From Tubulanus polymorphus (taxonomy: Eukaryota > Nemertea > Palaeonemertea > Tubulaniformes > Tubulanidae): a DNA stretch of 64,000 nucleotides. The notes beneath the pieces were generated by a model. It saw only the letters and a list, made by a program, of their open reading frames with translations. It searched no databases and was not told the origin of the DNA. The translations under genes were made by a program, and so were the position numbers. Location: positions 22,976,153 through 23,040,152 of the forward strand of contig NC_134028.1 in assembly GCF_964204645.1 (NCBI RefSeq), written 5' to 3'. Below are positions 27,916-40,842 of the stretch, piece by piece; the first letter of the stretch is position 1; each line of letters opens with the position of its first letter.

Positions 27916-28032
27916 AACAGCTGGCTTTCATCTCCCGCTGGTTACCATGCACTTCATACGGATCCTATACGCTCTCCAGTACTATATTAATCCCGATCTG
28001 GATATGCACGTACGGCGGCGCGAATCTTCCAG
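27916..28032 (+). CDS. Orphan exon candidate (unrecognised)
   Basis: A T-rich tract ending in CTAG (27901-27915) precedes a GC-richer segment, and CCAG|GTTAG follows it. An ATG at 27947 in a good context (ACCATGC) opens a frame beginning MHFIRILYALQYYINPDL and continuing DMHVRRRESS into the donor (phase 2). I recognise no family. It could be the first coding exon of a gene whose other exons I missed, or a chance frame: the overlapping frame is also open. Confidence 0.2.
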
Positions 28033-31000
28033 GTTAGTACGTAGATTGTTAATTTGTTTTTAAACATATTTCAATCAACAATTATCAAATTTGATAGGAC
28101 GTGTGTGCGTGCGTGTATGACGTTTGCTACGGCGAGGGGCTAGATATTCGAATGTTTGGTTCATAAGTGCAAGGTCTTCTAAATCTGAAAAAAGCCGACA
28201 GATCTTTACTACACACAGATCGGAAATTCATATATACAAAAAGCAAATACGGGTATTCAGCGGTATTTGATTGATGACTTGAAAGAGTCATTCGTGTCAA
28301 AACGTGCGCACGTTATTGTATACATATACTGGTATATCGTCCCTAAACGTCTTTTTTACTACAGCATACTTTCATATCGTTGGCTGTTGTGCGCGTATAT
28401 GCCTATAGAGTCAGGACTGGAAATTAATTTTCAGCTATAAATCAAACGGAAATCTGTTGATACGCGTCGAACTGGAGATTGTTTTCCTGTATACGTACAA
28501 AATACACGCGAGTTGTCGTATGATAGAAAAGCTCGGCTCATTAGCGATCGGACTGAATTTCACTTTACACAACGAGTTTTCAGCCTGATCTTTTCAACGT
28601 GAGGCAACACGATCCGCAGAAATAAGCGTCTGGCAAAATTATCTTTTTTTCTCGCATTTCGCGACCTAGTATTTACAGTTGACGTTGACATAGTTCCATC
28701 GAAGCGCTATTCTAAAAAAGTCTGACAAGGGGGATATTATCATTAGATATAATAGGCAGGGTCATCTGTGAATATATGATAAAAATAGTTTGCGCTGATA
28801 AAAGACTCGTTTACGCTGTCGGAATGCGTGCGTTTAGTATCGAAGAGGGAGAGAAAGGACGAGTTTTATTGTGAAGGTTAATGACGTTGTCTCCAGTCAG
28901 CGGGCAGCCTTCCAGTACTCGGCCCATCCTCGCTCTACATCGCCGAGTGTTCAAATGAAAGATACATCGCTGAGATGATGGTTCGGAACGTAACTCCGGG
29001 ATCGATAAACTGCCGCCGTCTGAATCGGAACTGTCTTTCTCTCTTCATATGTAAAATCGTAGTGCAAAATTGGCACAAGAATGCATTATGGAAATGTGGT
29101 TGTGCGTGCGGGCTCAAGTGTTTCGAACATCGACGAAAAAGATTTTTATCTTTTTCGCACAAACCCGTAAGTGAATTTTTTCTTATTTCGTTGGGAAAAA
29201 AATAACAGTTTTTATTCTTCGTCGTTAAATGAACCGGAAGTAAGTAAAGTCTACTGCGCGTTTATTATATACAACGACGTGTATTTTCTGTTTCGAGGTT
29301 GTTGAGATTTTTTCGGAAGGAGATGTGATGATGTTTAGTATGGAAGAGATTTTAAAATGTATTTCAGCCCCGGGGAGAATACTAAAATATCTTCATACAT
29401 GTATATGATATGTGTGTATTGTATGAAAAAGGAGGGTGGATACTTTACAAAGAGCTTCTTTATTCATCTTTGTTTAGTATTTGAGATCTATCGACGGTAC
29501 AATAAATAAGTCGTATAGCATACATTAATACGTCGATTAGGCGCTGTATTTAGATTAGGGCGTATCCTATGGATGACCTATATCGTCTAATGTAGGTTGT
29601 ACGCAAGGGATGATAATCTAAGTACCCATAAACAATATGTCTAATGCTGAATAGGTATCAGGAACTTAACTAAAGCATGCATTTGTGTTGGTGATAAATC
29701 CAAATGTGAAATTCATTTTTGACGGCAATATCCAAAAATGTGGTACATGGTAAAACGTGATTTTCTCTCACGAGTATTTGGGTCATGGGGTCAAGACCGA
29801 CGTGAAAATAGCATGGTTCGTGACCGAACGTTGCGAGTACAGGACCGAGAGAAATAGATAGTTCTTCTTCGGGACAGTTCAAAGGGCATTGGAATCGACT
29901 CATATTGCGTCATAAGTTGTCTAATTGAATATTTCGATGGACTGCTCATTACGACTACAATATGAGTTTTACGAGTCTAACGAATCTGATACTGGCATCG
30001 TTCATATATCGACATACACTGCCTAGTTTTATTGTCAATATGATTTTAATGCACAGAATGATATATAAACTTTCCGGTACAGCTGTTGCTATGTGTATTC
30101 CATTATATGCCCAGGGTCCTTAAATAAAAACCATTTGATAAAACCTCGTGTCAAGGTCATACGATATATACTATGTAATAGTAACCTCATTGAGACCAAT
30201 TCAATGTTTTATTCGTGGTTGTTTTCGAGCATTTTTCCAGCTTACCCTCGCAGTTCACGCTGTCCCAACAACCTAGAAAATATGAACTTTCAAAGCGGAT
30301 ATCATATTTAATTTGGTAATACACTCCTTGATCTCTGCAAAGCGTATTAATTTTCCTAATTTCCTGTATGGATTGAAGGTCAGATAAAGTTCAGCGACGT
30401 ATAATGGATACCATTCCAATGATGAAGTGTAAATGCGGAAATCCTGTTCTAAGCCTGATAAAATTCGTGTAATACAATTCGGAATTCAATACTGCACTAA
30501 ATATGTATAAATAAACTTATAGTTTAATACTATGTACGAGGGAATATAATTTCTACCGCAATTGCGGTTTGTGTGTGGTTAACGTCAAGGTTCGGTACCC
30601 CTTTGCAGCTTGTAGTGTAGCTAGAGGGCTTCATTCACTCTGCGTAACCTCTCCTGGAAATAATTTCCAACCGAAGCACTCTAAGAAATCGTAAAAAATC
30701 TCTATCGTTTAAGTCAAGTGCAACCCGAATAGAAAGAGGGAGTGTTCAAATGTATACATGAAAAAGCTGACCTGATTTCTCGTCTATTGGTATTTGTGTC
30801 AAATAGGGAGACGACATGGCAAGGCGATTAACTATAGTGATTATCAGGCCTATACATCATATTATAATAGAGGAGGGCTCCGATAATTAGCAATCAACGT
30901 CATCATTTTAGTGTTTCCTAACGGTAGTTAATGACTGTATTCATTTTTTCCGAGATCACATTAATCAAAGCGTTCGGCTCTGTTGCTGCGCCAGTCATCA

Positions 31001-34000
31001 TTTTCACTATATTCCCAGGGCCATTTCCCTCGCTATCCCTGCCTCTACTCCGATTTCTGCTATTTCGAGTTTTCTTTCGATATTTTTAAGTCTTCAAATG
31101 GCTGAGATCTCGTCGTCGGTGTGTTGCGCGAACGTGCGAGGGACTTTCTAATAGTGACATTTGAAGTTGATACTGATCCTTTGTAAATCGCCTTTCATCG
31201 CTTGTTCACACGGTATTTTCTCTGCTGGCATCTCACTTCTTTAAAACCGGGGTCAGACGACGAATAGCGAACTGATACCAGTCAACTGAGCGCTGTTTCG
31301 TCGTTAAGTCTGCGTCTTTCTTTCGACTGGCGTCGATTCCTCTGTCAAAGCGGAAAACTAATTTGCATGTAATTTACTGTCGACTGTTTATAATTCGACT
31401 GACTTGATCGTTTTATATTGCAAATGGCGATGACGAGAATTTTTGACTGATTTATTTGCATATTTGACAGCGAAAGTTTCGGTCAAACTCGGCATGATTT
31501 ACTAAACGATCTTGTGAAAGGTTTCTCAAATCAGTCATCAAACTACACCGACAAGACTCAATCAAACAAACGTTACTTAATATTACAAGATATATATTTT
31601 TCTACTCAAAAGTAATGTCTTCATTGCTTAGATATAGAATGACTGGTCCTGATTTTATCGTCAGTGTTCACAGATTAAACGATGGAGCTGTAGTGTGTCT
31701 GGTTGTGATGTTGATGGCTGGGAGACTGCTGTAATGTTCTATTCGATGCCGATAGTTCAAAAACCGCTGTTTAGGATCCATCCGAAACTTTAAATAACAC
31801 GAGAATTAGATTATATGAATATGATGTATTAACATCGCAGATGATTTGTCTCCGAATATGGGTTCTGTGTACATGTTACATTAGATCTATTGGGACGAAT
31901 TGCAACTGGGCTTTTATATGTAGCTGGATTGTTCACATGCAGGCTCCAATTGATGTCTGGGGAATCGTAAATCGTGGCATTACCATCATCGAATTAACCC
32001 TTTCTCGTCTAAATTATCATTTACATGTATGCACTTGATGCTTGACGGTCAGTGATCTTTAACTCGGTACTCCCCCGCAGTGACGGTCGTTATAAACGAC
32101 GAACGGCGATTTCAAGCTTTCCCGATAAGACACTCGAACAAATCGTCTGCACCAGTAGCAGCTCATCCGGGTCGTTTTCGAACTGGACACGAAATAAGGA
32201 AATCTCTGTAGGTCTAGCTCGCTGCTGCGCTCCTATTTAATCATGATTTATCATAATGCAGCATCAAATCTTTAGATTTATGTCGAATCCATATTCAGAA
32301 ATATCGTAGATTATTCATTAGAGGTGTATTTGTACAATCTTCAACCATCATAAAGATGCTGCGAATGGCGCATATCTCTAATGAGCGCATATTTTAACTT
32401 ATCTAATATGCGATATATGCTACACTGTTGTATTGTAATTCATCAGAACAAAATCTATTTCAACTTTCGGAACACGATTTTCAGTTAAGATAGATTTGAA
32501 TCGACAAAATCCTGCTCGTCAATTTGTAGATCTTATCTAATGTCGTCGGGATGTTGTGTGCCGTATTGCGCGCTACTGGCGATTTGTACACACACGACTG
32601 TCTTAGTCATAAACTTATGGATTGATAAAGTAAAAAATCAGTGTTCATTATGATATTCTACATCGGCTGGAGTAAAATTTATCTGCTGTACAAACAACGT
32701 CTCTCAGTTGAGCAGTGTCGATATTTACTCTCAAAATACGTCAGTTTTTATCGCCGGAAAAGATGAATTAGTTCTTGAACAATTTGCAAATAGAACTTTG
32801 AGTTTTTAATGCAGAAAAAGCTTATCAATTATTTAACAAAGATAGACTCCTTTCATGTTCATGTTTGCACTTCTACGAGATTCCTGGTTCTTTTAGTTTT
32901 TAGTTTATCGAGGCCGAGTGTCTGAATATCAGTTATATCTACGTATGCGCCATCTACCAGAAGTAGGCTGAACTATAATTACGGCTAGCGCGGTTGGCGT
33001 TGTCTTACAGTCGATTATCGACGGCGCGTTCGCCATCTAGCGGAATTGATGAGAATCAGTAATGTTTTGTGTCACAATAACGCCACTGTTTAGACCGGAC
33101 GATTCGGCATTTTTATGTTTTAATAACGCGAGATAGAACGAGCGGCTCACTCACCGGTTTGTAGTAATTACTCACACGAAGCAGCGGCGATGTTTATTTA
33201 CAGTGGATTGACGTCGAACGTCATAAATTGCCGAACGATCGATTATGGTTTGAATAGACGGATATAAATAAACGCGACTTATTACGTTTCTAATAAATCC
33301 ACATGTAAAATCTCGTTTTGTTTATCAGAACTAGTGTTCAGTTGATGTTAGTTTGATGTTGCAATTAATATTTAGTGTTTGGAGTCATACACCAAAAATC
33401 CTTTCATCTAAGCATCGACGGATCGGTGAATATTTGGTTAGGCGAACTAAAATATGATTTTACAGACAATCTTCGTCCAAATCTCGTAGTAATTCTGGTT
33501 AAAAATCCCTATATAATCAATTTTTTTATTATTTTTGCAGGTTGTGGAGCAACATTGAAAGAAGTCCGCCGATCAGCCGCCAGGATCGCCGCCGTTTACC
33601 TGGACAAACCTGGTTTTCACTCTGATTTTACAGATAAATCTACAAATTCTGAGATCATTGTGAAAACTATTTTTGTCGCCATATAATCTACATTGACTGT
33701 CGCTCCGGGGATGATAATCGATTTGAAGCCGAGTATGTCGTGGTCTGAAAGGCGCATATGACGGAAACGACACCAGTGCCTAACTTCCAATGTTCTTAAT
33801 GTGGAATTAAATAACTAGATACGGCTAAACAGAAATGATTCCTCGTTTCTTCTTATCGGCTTGGTCTAAACTGCAATATAATTTGTGATCATGCAATAGA
33901 ATTTGTGATCAGTTCATTTCTACAGCTGCCGGGCCTGTAATTGTTAGCTTTATCATGAATTAGAAATGTCTCATGTACAGGGTTTATAGGCGGCCGGCTG

Positions 34001-34667
34001 GTTCAACTTTGAAACTCAACAGAAATGAGAAAAAAAGGTATCACTTTTTTGCCTTATTGATTATTATATTATTTTGCTAGATATGTACATTAAGTCGTAT
34101 AAGTAAAAGAGCCACAATGTGAAGATTTAACAAAAAGTCTATCTATTAACCTGATATTTCGGATATTTCACTTCTATCAATCCTCAGACATTAACTTAAA
34201 ACGATATTTTCAAAATATCTCTGAGTATAATGAAATACATAAAACGATTTATTTGAAATGATATCTTGTATTACACTTCACGGAACGACTAGTTTCAATT
34301 TATTCAATTGATGAAGTTCTGTTTTGCCTCTTGTGAAATAGCCTCAGTTACCAGTTGACAACTCATCTCACCTTCCAATAGATAAAATAGATAAGTATAA
34401 GTGCTACTTATCAGTACCGGCAGGTAAACCAGAGGAGGAATTGTTGCTATCCAGGAATGATCATAAATTCATGCGTGGTTAAACATGTATTTTTCATTTC
34501 TTTGTATAATGTTTATGTGTAAGTGAGTAGTAACGTGTGCGTGTGTTTGTAGTCCTGCTGTAGGTTCAGCAGCAGGGGTGGTTTATGAGCGCTGAGCGAA
34601 TAAAAATTAAGATTTTTGAGGTGAACGTAGTTCTGATAGAACCCCGACATGGAAAAATAGCACCATA

Positions 34668-34818
34668 CAGTCAAGCCCCGATATACAGCCGGCCCCGCCT
34701 ACCGCCAGGTTTTCTCAATGTTCATCTCTATACAAATACATAGTAAAACACCCCCGATATACCGCCATACTCTCTATACCACCAAAATCGTTCTGGGCGG
34801 TATATCGAGGGTTGACTA
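34668..34818. mobile_element. pogo/Tigger-like MITE, copy 1
   Basis: It starts CAGTCAAGCCCCGATATA and ends TATATCGAGGGTTGACTA, which are inverted repeats, flanked by TA on both sides. The body is highly similar to 42151-42317, including CGCCTACCGCCAGGTTTTCT. TA target duplications and CAGT ends fit Tc1/mariner-pogo-derived MITEs. It lies just beyond the SoxE 3' end. Confidence 0.75.
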
Positions 34819-34872
34819 TAATATACAAGTATTCGCACAAACAGCTTAGTTCCAATTTAGTATCAGCATCCG

Positions 34873-34878
34873 TTTATT
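34873..34878 (-). promoter_or_regulatory. Possible polyadenylation signal for SoxE
   Basis: AATAAA on the minus strand about 350 bases past the SoxE stop codon. It rests on the hexamer alone. Confidence 0.3.
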
Positions 34879-35226
34879 TGCAATAATAATTTAAGTTACA
34901 TATGGCAATATATAATCAAACTATATACAGCATACAAATTACATCGTAATAGATCAATAACAATCCAGAGAACACGATTAAAGAGACAGTTGGGTCGCTA
35001 CAGACCATTGCTAGATTACAGAATATTGCTAATGACTCGATATAATCATGGGACTGGTTTTATAGACTGGTATATTATCGTTAACCCGATGATTAACTCA
35101 TTTGAAAATGAATTTAGTTAGCCCCCAACCCCCGGGTTTAAGTTAATACCGGTCTCTAAAACCGAACCATGGACTATTTAGAGTCAATGACATGAAACAG
35201 GATTGGCAGTAGATCAGATTTGGGAT

Positions 35227-38200
35227 CTAAAGCCTGCCGACAGTACCGAGCGGTGAATACGAATAACCAGCGCATGTATAAACCGGAGGCAATGTGATTT
35301 TCTCTCTTTGCTGCACGTTTCCATCGGTAAAGTTCAAAGAGGGTGCCAGCTCAGTGACGTCATTTTGGGCAGACGATAACGGAAATTGAGACGTCGTGAC
35401 GTATAATTGTTCTTTGCTCGGAAAGTAGCTCAATTCAGCAGATTTGTCCTTGTAAACAGTTCCAAGGTCATTCGTCGAACCGCTGTGTTGCGCATGCGCG
35501 TTGTAATTCTTATCAGTCGATGACGTCACGGCTGCTGGTGATCTGCTTGACTGGTTACAATGATAACCCTGGTGATAATAGAAATTATCGCCTTGGTAAC
35601 ACGCACTTGTCATCTGAGCGCAAGACAGATACTTATCGAGTTCCGATTCTTCAAACTGCATGACGTCACCGCCGATATATTCGCTGTCGAACTCCAGACG
35701 GCTGAAATCGATCGGAATCGGTCCTGAAACAAAATAGAAAATATTCAATTCCATTGAAAGCCGTAAAACAGAATTTTAGAATTTTTTGCGTATGAGTTAC
35801 TTACCAGTTTTCTGTATGTATTTATGAGTGTACTGTTTAGCGGCTGATGCTTGTTCGGGTGTGGTGGGCGGTGTCGGTGGTCCTGTGTCATGACCCGTTG
35901 CTCCGGTAGGTGGCGGTGGGGTGCACGGTGCCATAAACCAACTCTGCCCGCTACCAATCCTCCCGTAGGCATCTGTGTGTCCACCGGCCTGGAGAGCTGA
36001 TCCGATAGAGGGCGTAGTCGGGGGTGGTGTATCCTCGCGACTTTCGTCGTCTTCGGTTGTCGTTGCTGATTGGCTGTTGTTGGATTTCATAGGTTTACGG
36101 CGTCGAGGTTGATATTTATAATCGGGGTAATCTTTTTTATGTTGTAGCCTAAGTCTTTCCGCCTCCACAATAAACGGCTTCTTTTCTTCATCTGATAACA
36201 ACCTAAAAAAAGCAAAGTGGAAGGATTTATTTCCATGCCTATCAAGAAAAAAAGCTTATTTTGCGGCGAGGACTCTAGAGACCTTATATGGCTTGTGGAA
36301 GCAAAAAAGAAAATGTTTACGTAAGGTAATACATGATTCTAATAATATATACACACGACAGACGAACTACAAGAAACGGTATTTTGTGAATATTAATTGT
36401 AAGTCTTTCTAAAAACAATTGCAACTATCACACTAATTATGTCAATCAGATATTTGAACGAGTAGACATGACTTTGACGATAGAAATCCCACAATAATTC
36501 AGTCAAAGACTGAAAATTCTTGCAACGCTAAACACTATTAGCCATCATCAGGCGTACTGAGAAACAAAATGAAATGACAGAATATTTATACAATAATCAG
36601 TCGAAGTCAAGTTCAGTCGAAACGTTGCTCAAAATATACACTCTTCAATTCAAGGATTTTTCATCTTCGATTGAATCATTGTAGGATTTCTCTCGTCATC
36701 CATCTTACACGGATAGACGTGTATCTTATCGACTCAGACATGACTTTACTGCACGTAAAATATAAAGTTGGCAAATCAACTGCCCATAATCCTGGATCTT
36801 GGCGCGAGTCAAGAGCCTCTCACGATTTAACAATGAGCGACTTACTACACAATCTGCCTATCGAATTTCCACACATTAAATATCAGCAAATTGTATTTTC
36901 TGCCCGCCGTAATAGGAGATGAAGTATTCCGTACTTCAAGAACCCAACATTCCCTTAGAAACCACTTAAACCGACGAACAATCATAGAGTGGCTATTTCA
37001 TGTTACAAATGTCGCATGGTTTGTTTGTGATAAATATGCAAATCTTCCCCCCGTGCCCTGCAGTAGATCGTCTGCTGGTTAGTTTTCATGTACGTACGTG
37101 TAGAATAATCATTTCGTATTTCTTCGCTATACCTTTCGTAGAACTAGAATTGGATTCGACAAACAATGCTATATACGGCGCGTTGTACCAGGTTCTCTTT
37201 TTTTTAAATAACTTGTTTCGTACGAATACACATCGCCGTTATATTATGTTTGATGAAAAGTTTGTTAGTTCTCGTCACTCGATTGAAACTAAGAGTCCAT
37301 AGGAAACAATGGCTGAAATTTACACAACTAACGTCACGAGTGTTGTTTGTTTTAATGCGAGGGACACTTCAGACGACGGTGACAATTTTCTCAGAATGAA
37401 ACGAATCAAATATCGAAGCTCTACAAATAAGTCACTTGTTTAAAAGCCACAATACTTCAGTTTTTCTTCGACACATCTTCTCATGAATAAGAATTTATCG
37501 AAATTTTATTAATACATATATCATTGTATATTATACAGAATATCAAAGATTTTTAATAATTTGTTGCAATATTCGCATGCGGGTATATCGGTAGCGTGGC
37601 CGAGTGGTCTAAGGCGCTGGTTTTAGGCACCAGTCTAGAAATAGGCGTGGGTTCGAATCCCACCGCTGCCAGGATATGTTTTACATTACGATCGTCGTTT
37701 TTGCTGCAAAATAACCACAGAATTGTCCTGCATAAATCGAGACAGGAGAAATAGAGACATCCTGAAACGGCGACACACCACAGTTTTATCAGCAACTTAG
37801 CCGGTGGTAAAAATAATCACTAATTGGTAAATTATATAAAAAACCAACCAGACAATTTCTCGTTTAAAATAAACAATTAATTGAAGCCAGCTAATTATTG
37901 TCTCCAGGATGGTGGGCCCTCGAGCGAATGTTTATTTTAGAATCAGACATTCCGGCTGCTGTAACTGTGAGATTATTACAGAATTCTTAAAGATAAAATG
38001 ATTATCGAAGATTACTTCCTGCCAGCTTTATTCCGCGATATGTCATTTATTATCAATCACCAACGAATCTAGGTTTGTATCGAAGCACTGCGCAAAATGT
38101 GAACACGAAAACTACTTTAAAATCAAGATTCTCATTTATTCATCATTGAAAACGTCCCGGAGACGTTTCAAAATTGAATTCCATAATTCTCGGTCAGTTT

Positions 38201-38844
38201 CAAGTATGTATTTTAGTATTCAGTATTCGTGAAGATGACTATTACGATAAAGTCGAAATGTTTCGATCAGGAACCACTGACTTATGCACAATAGTGCAGA
38301 AATCCTACAGTCCGAAATGTTTCCTTGATTCCAATTCCAGTATTAGTGAAGATGACTATTAGGATATAGTCGAAACGTTGAATTAACTACTATTAGCTCG
38401 GAACTTTTCATTCCCAATTAGGAATATATTCTATATCATAGATAGTTTGTTCTGTGTAAATGATATAATTTCTTACCTCCACAATTTTCCGAGAGTTTTA
38501 CTCAATTCGGCATTATGCAGATTTGGGTATTCGTCCGCTAATTTCTTCCTCGCCGCCTGAGCCCAAACCATAAACGCGTTCATCGGGCGTTTAATGTGTG
38601 GTTTCCTTTTATCGGAACTGGTATTTTTTCCGGACATCGGCAACAGACTCCAATCGTATCCTTTGAGGACCTTATTGACCGCATCTTGAAGCCCCGGCAA
38701 ATTGTGGATATCGCCGCCCGTCCCCGCAACGCTGGACACCGCCGCCTGGTCATGATGTTCCTGACCGATTAAAGCGCCGTTAGGAGACTGCTCCTGATAA
38801 CACGTAGTACTGTCAACGGGGCACTCGGAAATTACAGAACTCAT
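35227..38844 (-). CDS. SoxE: SoxE-family HMG-box transcription factor (Sox8/9/10 type), complete
   Basis: Exons (minus): 38477-38844, 35805-36202, 35227-35723; 1263 nt, 420 residues, all phases agree. Exon 1 starts at ATG 38844-38842 and encodes the SoxE dimerisation region ([19 protein letters not shown]) and the first half of the HMG box ([20 protein letters not shown] ... LGKLWR). Exon 2 completes the box ([10 protein letters not shown] ... [20 protein letters not shown]), followed by a Ser/Thr/Pro-rich stretch. Exon 3 opens with [11 protein letters not shown] and ELDKYL, matching the conserved K2 region of vertebrate Sox8/9/10, then a Gln/Ser/Tyr-rich C-terminal activation region ending LGTVGRL. 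The intron at KLWR/LL inside the HMG box is an ancient Sox position. SoxE proteins bind AACAAAG-type sites, often as dimers, and act in gonad, neural and skeletal-type lineages (family knowledge). At 420 aa it is slightly shorter than vertebrate Sox9. Confidence 0.96.
37590..37671 (+). tRNA. trnL-TAG: tRNA-Leu(TAG)
   Basis: 82 nt, class II. The acceptor strand GGTAGCG pairs with CGCTGCC (one T-G wobble), with discriminator A. The anticodon stem CTGGT/ACCAG holds the loop TTTAGGC, so the anticodon is TAG (reads CTA). The long variable arm and the T arm GTGGGTTCGAATCCCAC are intact. A-box (GTGGCCGAGTGGTCTAAGG) and B-box (GGTTCGAATCC) promoters are present and a TTTT terminator follows within about 10 bases. 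No intron. It lies inside SoxE intron 1 in the opposite orientation. Confidence 0.96.
38229..38380 (+). repeat. Tandem pair of TGAAGATGACTAT...GTCGAAA motifs (hammerhead-like)
   Basis: Two diverged copies (38229-38260 and 38346-38380) about 117 bp apart. The second reads TGAAGAT, a perfect six-base stem GACTAT/ATAGTC around TAGGAT, then GAAACGTTG. TGANGA-stem II-GAAAC is the hammerhead core order, but the first C of CUGANGA is G here. Probably remnants of a dispersed retroelement. Confidence 0.4.
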
Positions 38845-40529
38845 GTCCGGTTTCAGATCAAAAATTGCTAATTAGGTAATCACGATCACAGGAAGTCTTT
38901 GTACACGAAATAGTCGCCGTACGAATATTACACGGTACTTGAAAGACAAAAATCAGTTCAATTTGGAAAATCGTTGAATGCCGTTCAAAGAATAGAGTCC
39001 CGATAGAAGCCCGAAATCAATGGATTCAGTGTTTTACGCTCGGCGGTAGAGCTGCGCCTAAAACAGAGTCGATTTGTGGTGCAATTCCTCACTACAACAA
39101 AACTTTATTCGGTTTTGGATTGTATACAAGTTTTGAAGTACCACCGGTTCTATAGGCACCCCGAAACCCCGCCTATCCGCAAAAAACCAATCGAATCACT
39201 CGCCTTCGGAGACGATCGCGCGGCCGGATAGGAATCTCCAGATTAAGTGTCATAACTAATAAACAATTATAGACTATCAGTTAGCTGATAGACCAAGTGT
39301 TTCTCGGTAGCATTTAGTAACATAGTCACTACGTAAATAGAATAATCACGTAGTTTATAGTGAGGTTGAAGGGTTTCAATGTGTTACTGTGTTTAATTCA
39401 TTGGTCCGTTCCCGACCGGTATCTTCGGTTACTAACGTGAAATACCATAAAAAAATAACCCGGTAATCTAATACGTCATGTTTGCGGTTAAGATCGAGCG
39501 AGATGTATCTGAATTATTACAAAAACTTCAATATCGTATTATATCATCCCCCAGAACTTCGTCGTGGTTTAAGTATTAATTCAGAATCGAGAAAATAAGT
39601 GAAAATGCAAACTTCGTGTTGTTCATAAAATTGGTATTGAATTGTTGAATCACATTGAATAGCACGACGTCTACATTATCCGTGTTGGGAGATCACAGAA
39701 ATTATTTTTGATAATACATTTCAGTCGTTTAGTCACAGAAAAATAGACTTTTCTGTGATATCATATTTTCATTGGGCCCCGGGAGCATCGTTCCTTCAGT
39801 TAAGCGGTGTTCTTGGTGATTACTAACCCTGTTGTTTTCGCTCGCGAATGTTCCATAATTTCTCTGCAGGTGTGTGTGTCTAATTGTGCAAGTCGTCTAA
39901 TTGGGGCTTGAATATTGTACTGATTACGCCTCTCATATTCACCATCACTTACCTAGGTCGGGTAGTATTTAAATGGAAAACAAGAGATGGCGTCTCAGGG
40001 TATCTGTCATTGAGATGGAAGAATGACGCATGCGTATTATGAGGGATGTTGTTTAAATTTGTCACTGCTCCATCTTGATTCAAAAGTCTCGAATCAACGA
40101 ACCAGATGAGGACTAAAACTCGACCGCAGATAACTCATCTTTAACATGGAACTCAGGTAAATCGGAAAAGTTTATTGACGAGATTTCTTAACAACGTTGT
40201 TCTATCAGCTGAATTTATACCTGGTATTACGTATAAACTATTCACTTATTTGCGGAAAATACTGTATCCTCATTAAAGGTATTTTCTGTTTTTCTGATTC
40301 GTGGCCATATACGGATCAGTATTTTTCGATAAGATTAATCTGATTTTGCAATATCATATCTTTGAATAGCATATTTGAATTAGAATAAATACCGAATTAT
40401 CTGATAAAGTTGACTCATGTGATTCAAAATTGATGAATATGATAGACATTACGATATTCTATGAGTCCGGATTAATATATTCATATGCAACCATTTGAAA
40501 TCTAGCACAAAGGGTAACCTCAGGCGTGA
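38845..40529. other. Upstream region of SoxE (promoter/5' UTR side)
   Basis: No coding exon recognised. By position it contains the SoxE promoter and 5' UTR; I could not place a TATA box or initiator with confidence. Confidence 0.4.
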
Positions 40530-40842
40530 ATGGTCAGGCGCGGAACCGGTGGGGGGGTTGCTTAGCACCTAGGGCCCGTGCTACACTCTACATTTTCAGT
40601 TGGCCCCCGAAAATCTTTCCCGTGAAAAATTCGTACCATCTGAGGTCATCTAACGACTCCTGTATTTTTCTTAGGTTAAAACTAGCTCAAATCCTTGGCA
40701 TCTGCTTAATTTTCAAAAATTTCCTGGGACAAGGGCAACCAGACCCCTTTCCGCTACTCGTGGATAGCGCCTCTTCTTGATAACCATTGCCCTTTTTATC
40801 GGGTGCTATCCCTCAATATTAAATCTGGATCCGCCCCTGATG
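40530..40842. mobile_element. Probable decayed hAT-like element
   Basis: The left side has CAGGCGCGGAACCGGTGGGGGG and the right side has GGATCCGCCCCTG (reverse complement CAGGGGCGGATCC), the same terminal motif as elsewhere in the window. The interior is non-coding. Confidence 0.4.

Larger units (their letters stand above)
23221..34667. other. Gene-poor stretch upstream of the SoxE 3' end, no gene assigned
   Basis: No recognised domain on either strand. Landmarks are repeat copy B, the tRNA-Asp-like remnant and hairpin near 26.3 kb, and one orphan exon candidate (27916-28032). Several stretches have splice-like borders (for example 32084-32210 and 33541-33686) but none yields a convincing peptide. 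The size and its position beside a developmental regulator would suit distal regulatory DNA. That is inference. Confidence 0.45.
36203..38476 (-). other. SoxE intron 1
   Basis: Donor complement of GTAAGA at 38476-38471, acceptor TTTTAG ending at 36203. It contains a complete tRNA-Leu gene on the opposite strand (37590-37671), two diverged copies of a GAAGATGACTAT...GTCGAAA motif (38229-38380), and a minus-strand CTGATGATGG motif near 36548. Confidence 0.85.

Noticed and set aside
28935-29170. Overlapping plus and minus frames near a GTAAGT donor
   Set aside because: Frames on both strands are open for similar lengths, which suggests composition rather than coding; no domain seen.
32084-32210. 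Exon-like segment between CCCCCGCAG and a GTAGGT donor
   Set aside because: Two frames are equally plausible and neither resembles a known protein; no neighbouring exon.
33541-33686. Exon-like segment after TTTTTGCAG (frame CGATLKEVRRSAARIAAVYL)
   Set aside because: A good acceptor and an alanine/arginine-rich start, but the frame decays to low-complexity sequence, no partner exon was found and no family was recognised.
37553-37795. 80-codon minus-strand frame containing [20 protein letters not shown]
   Set aside because: This is the antisense translation of the tRNA-Leu gene, a common false protein.
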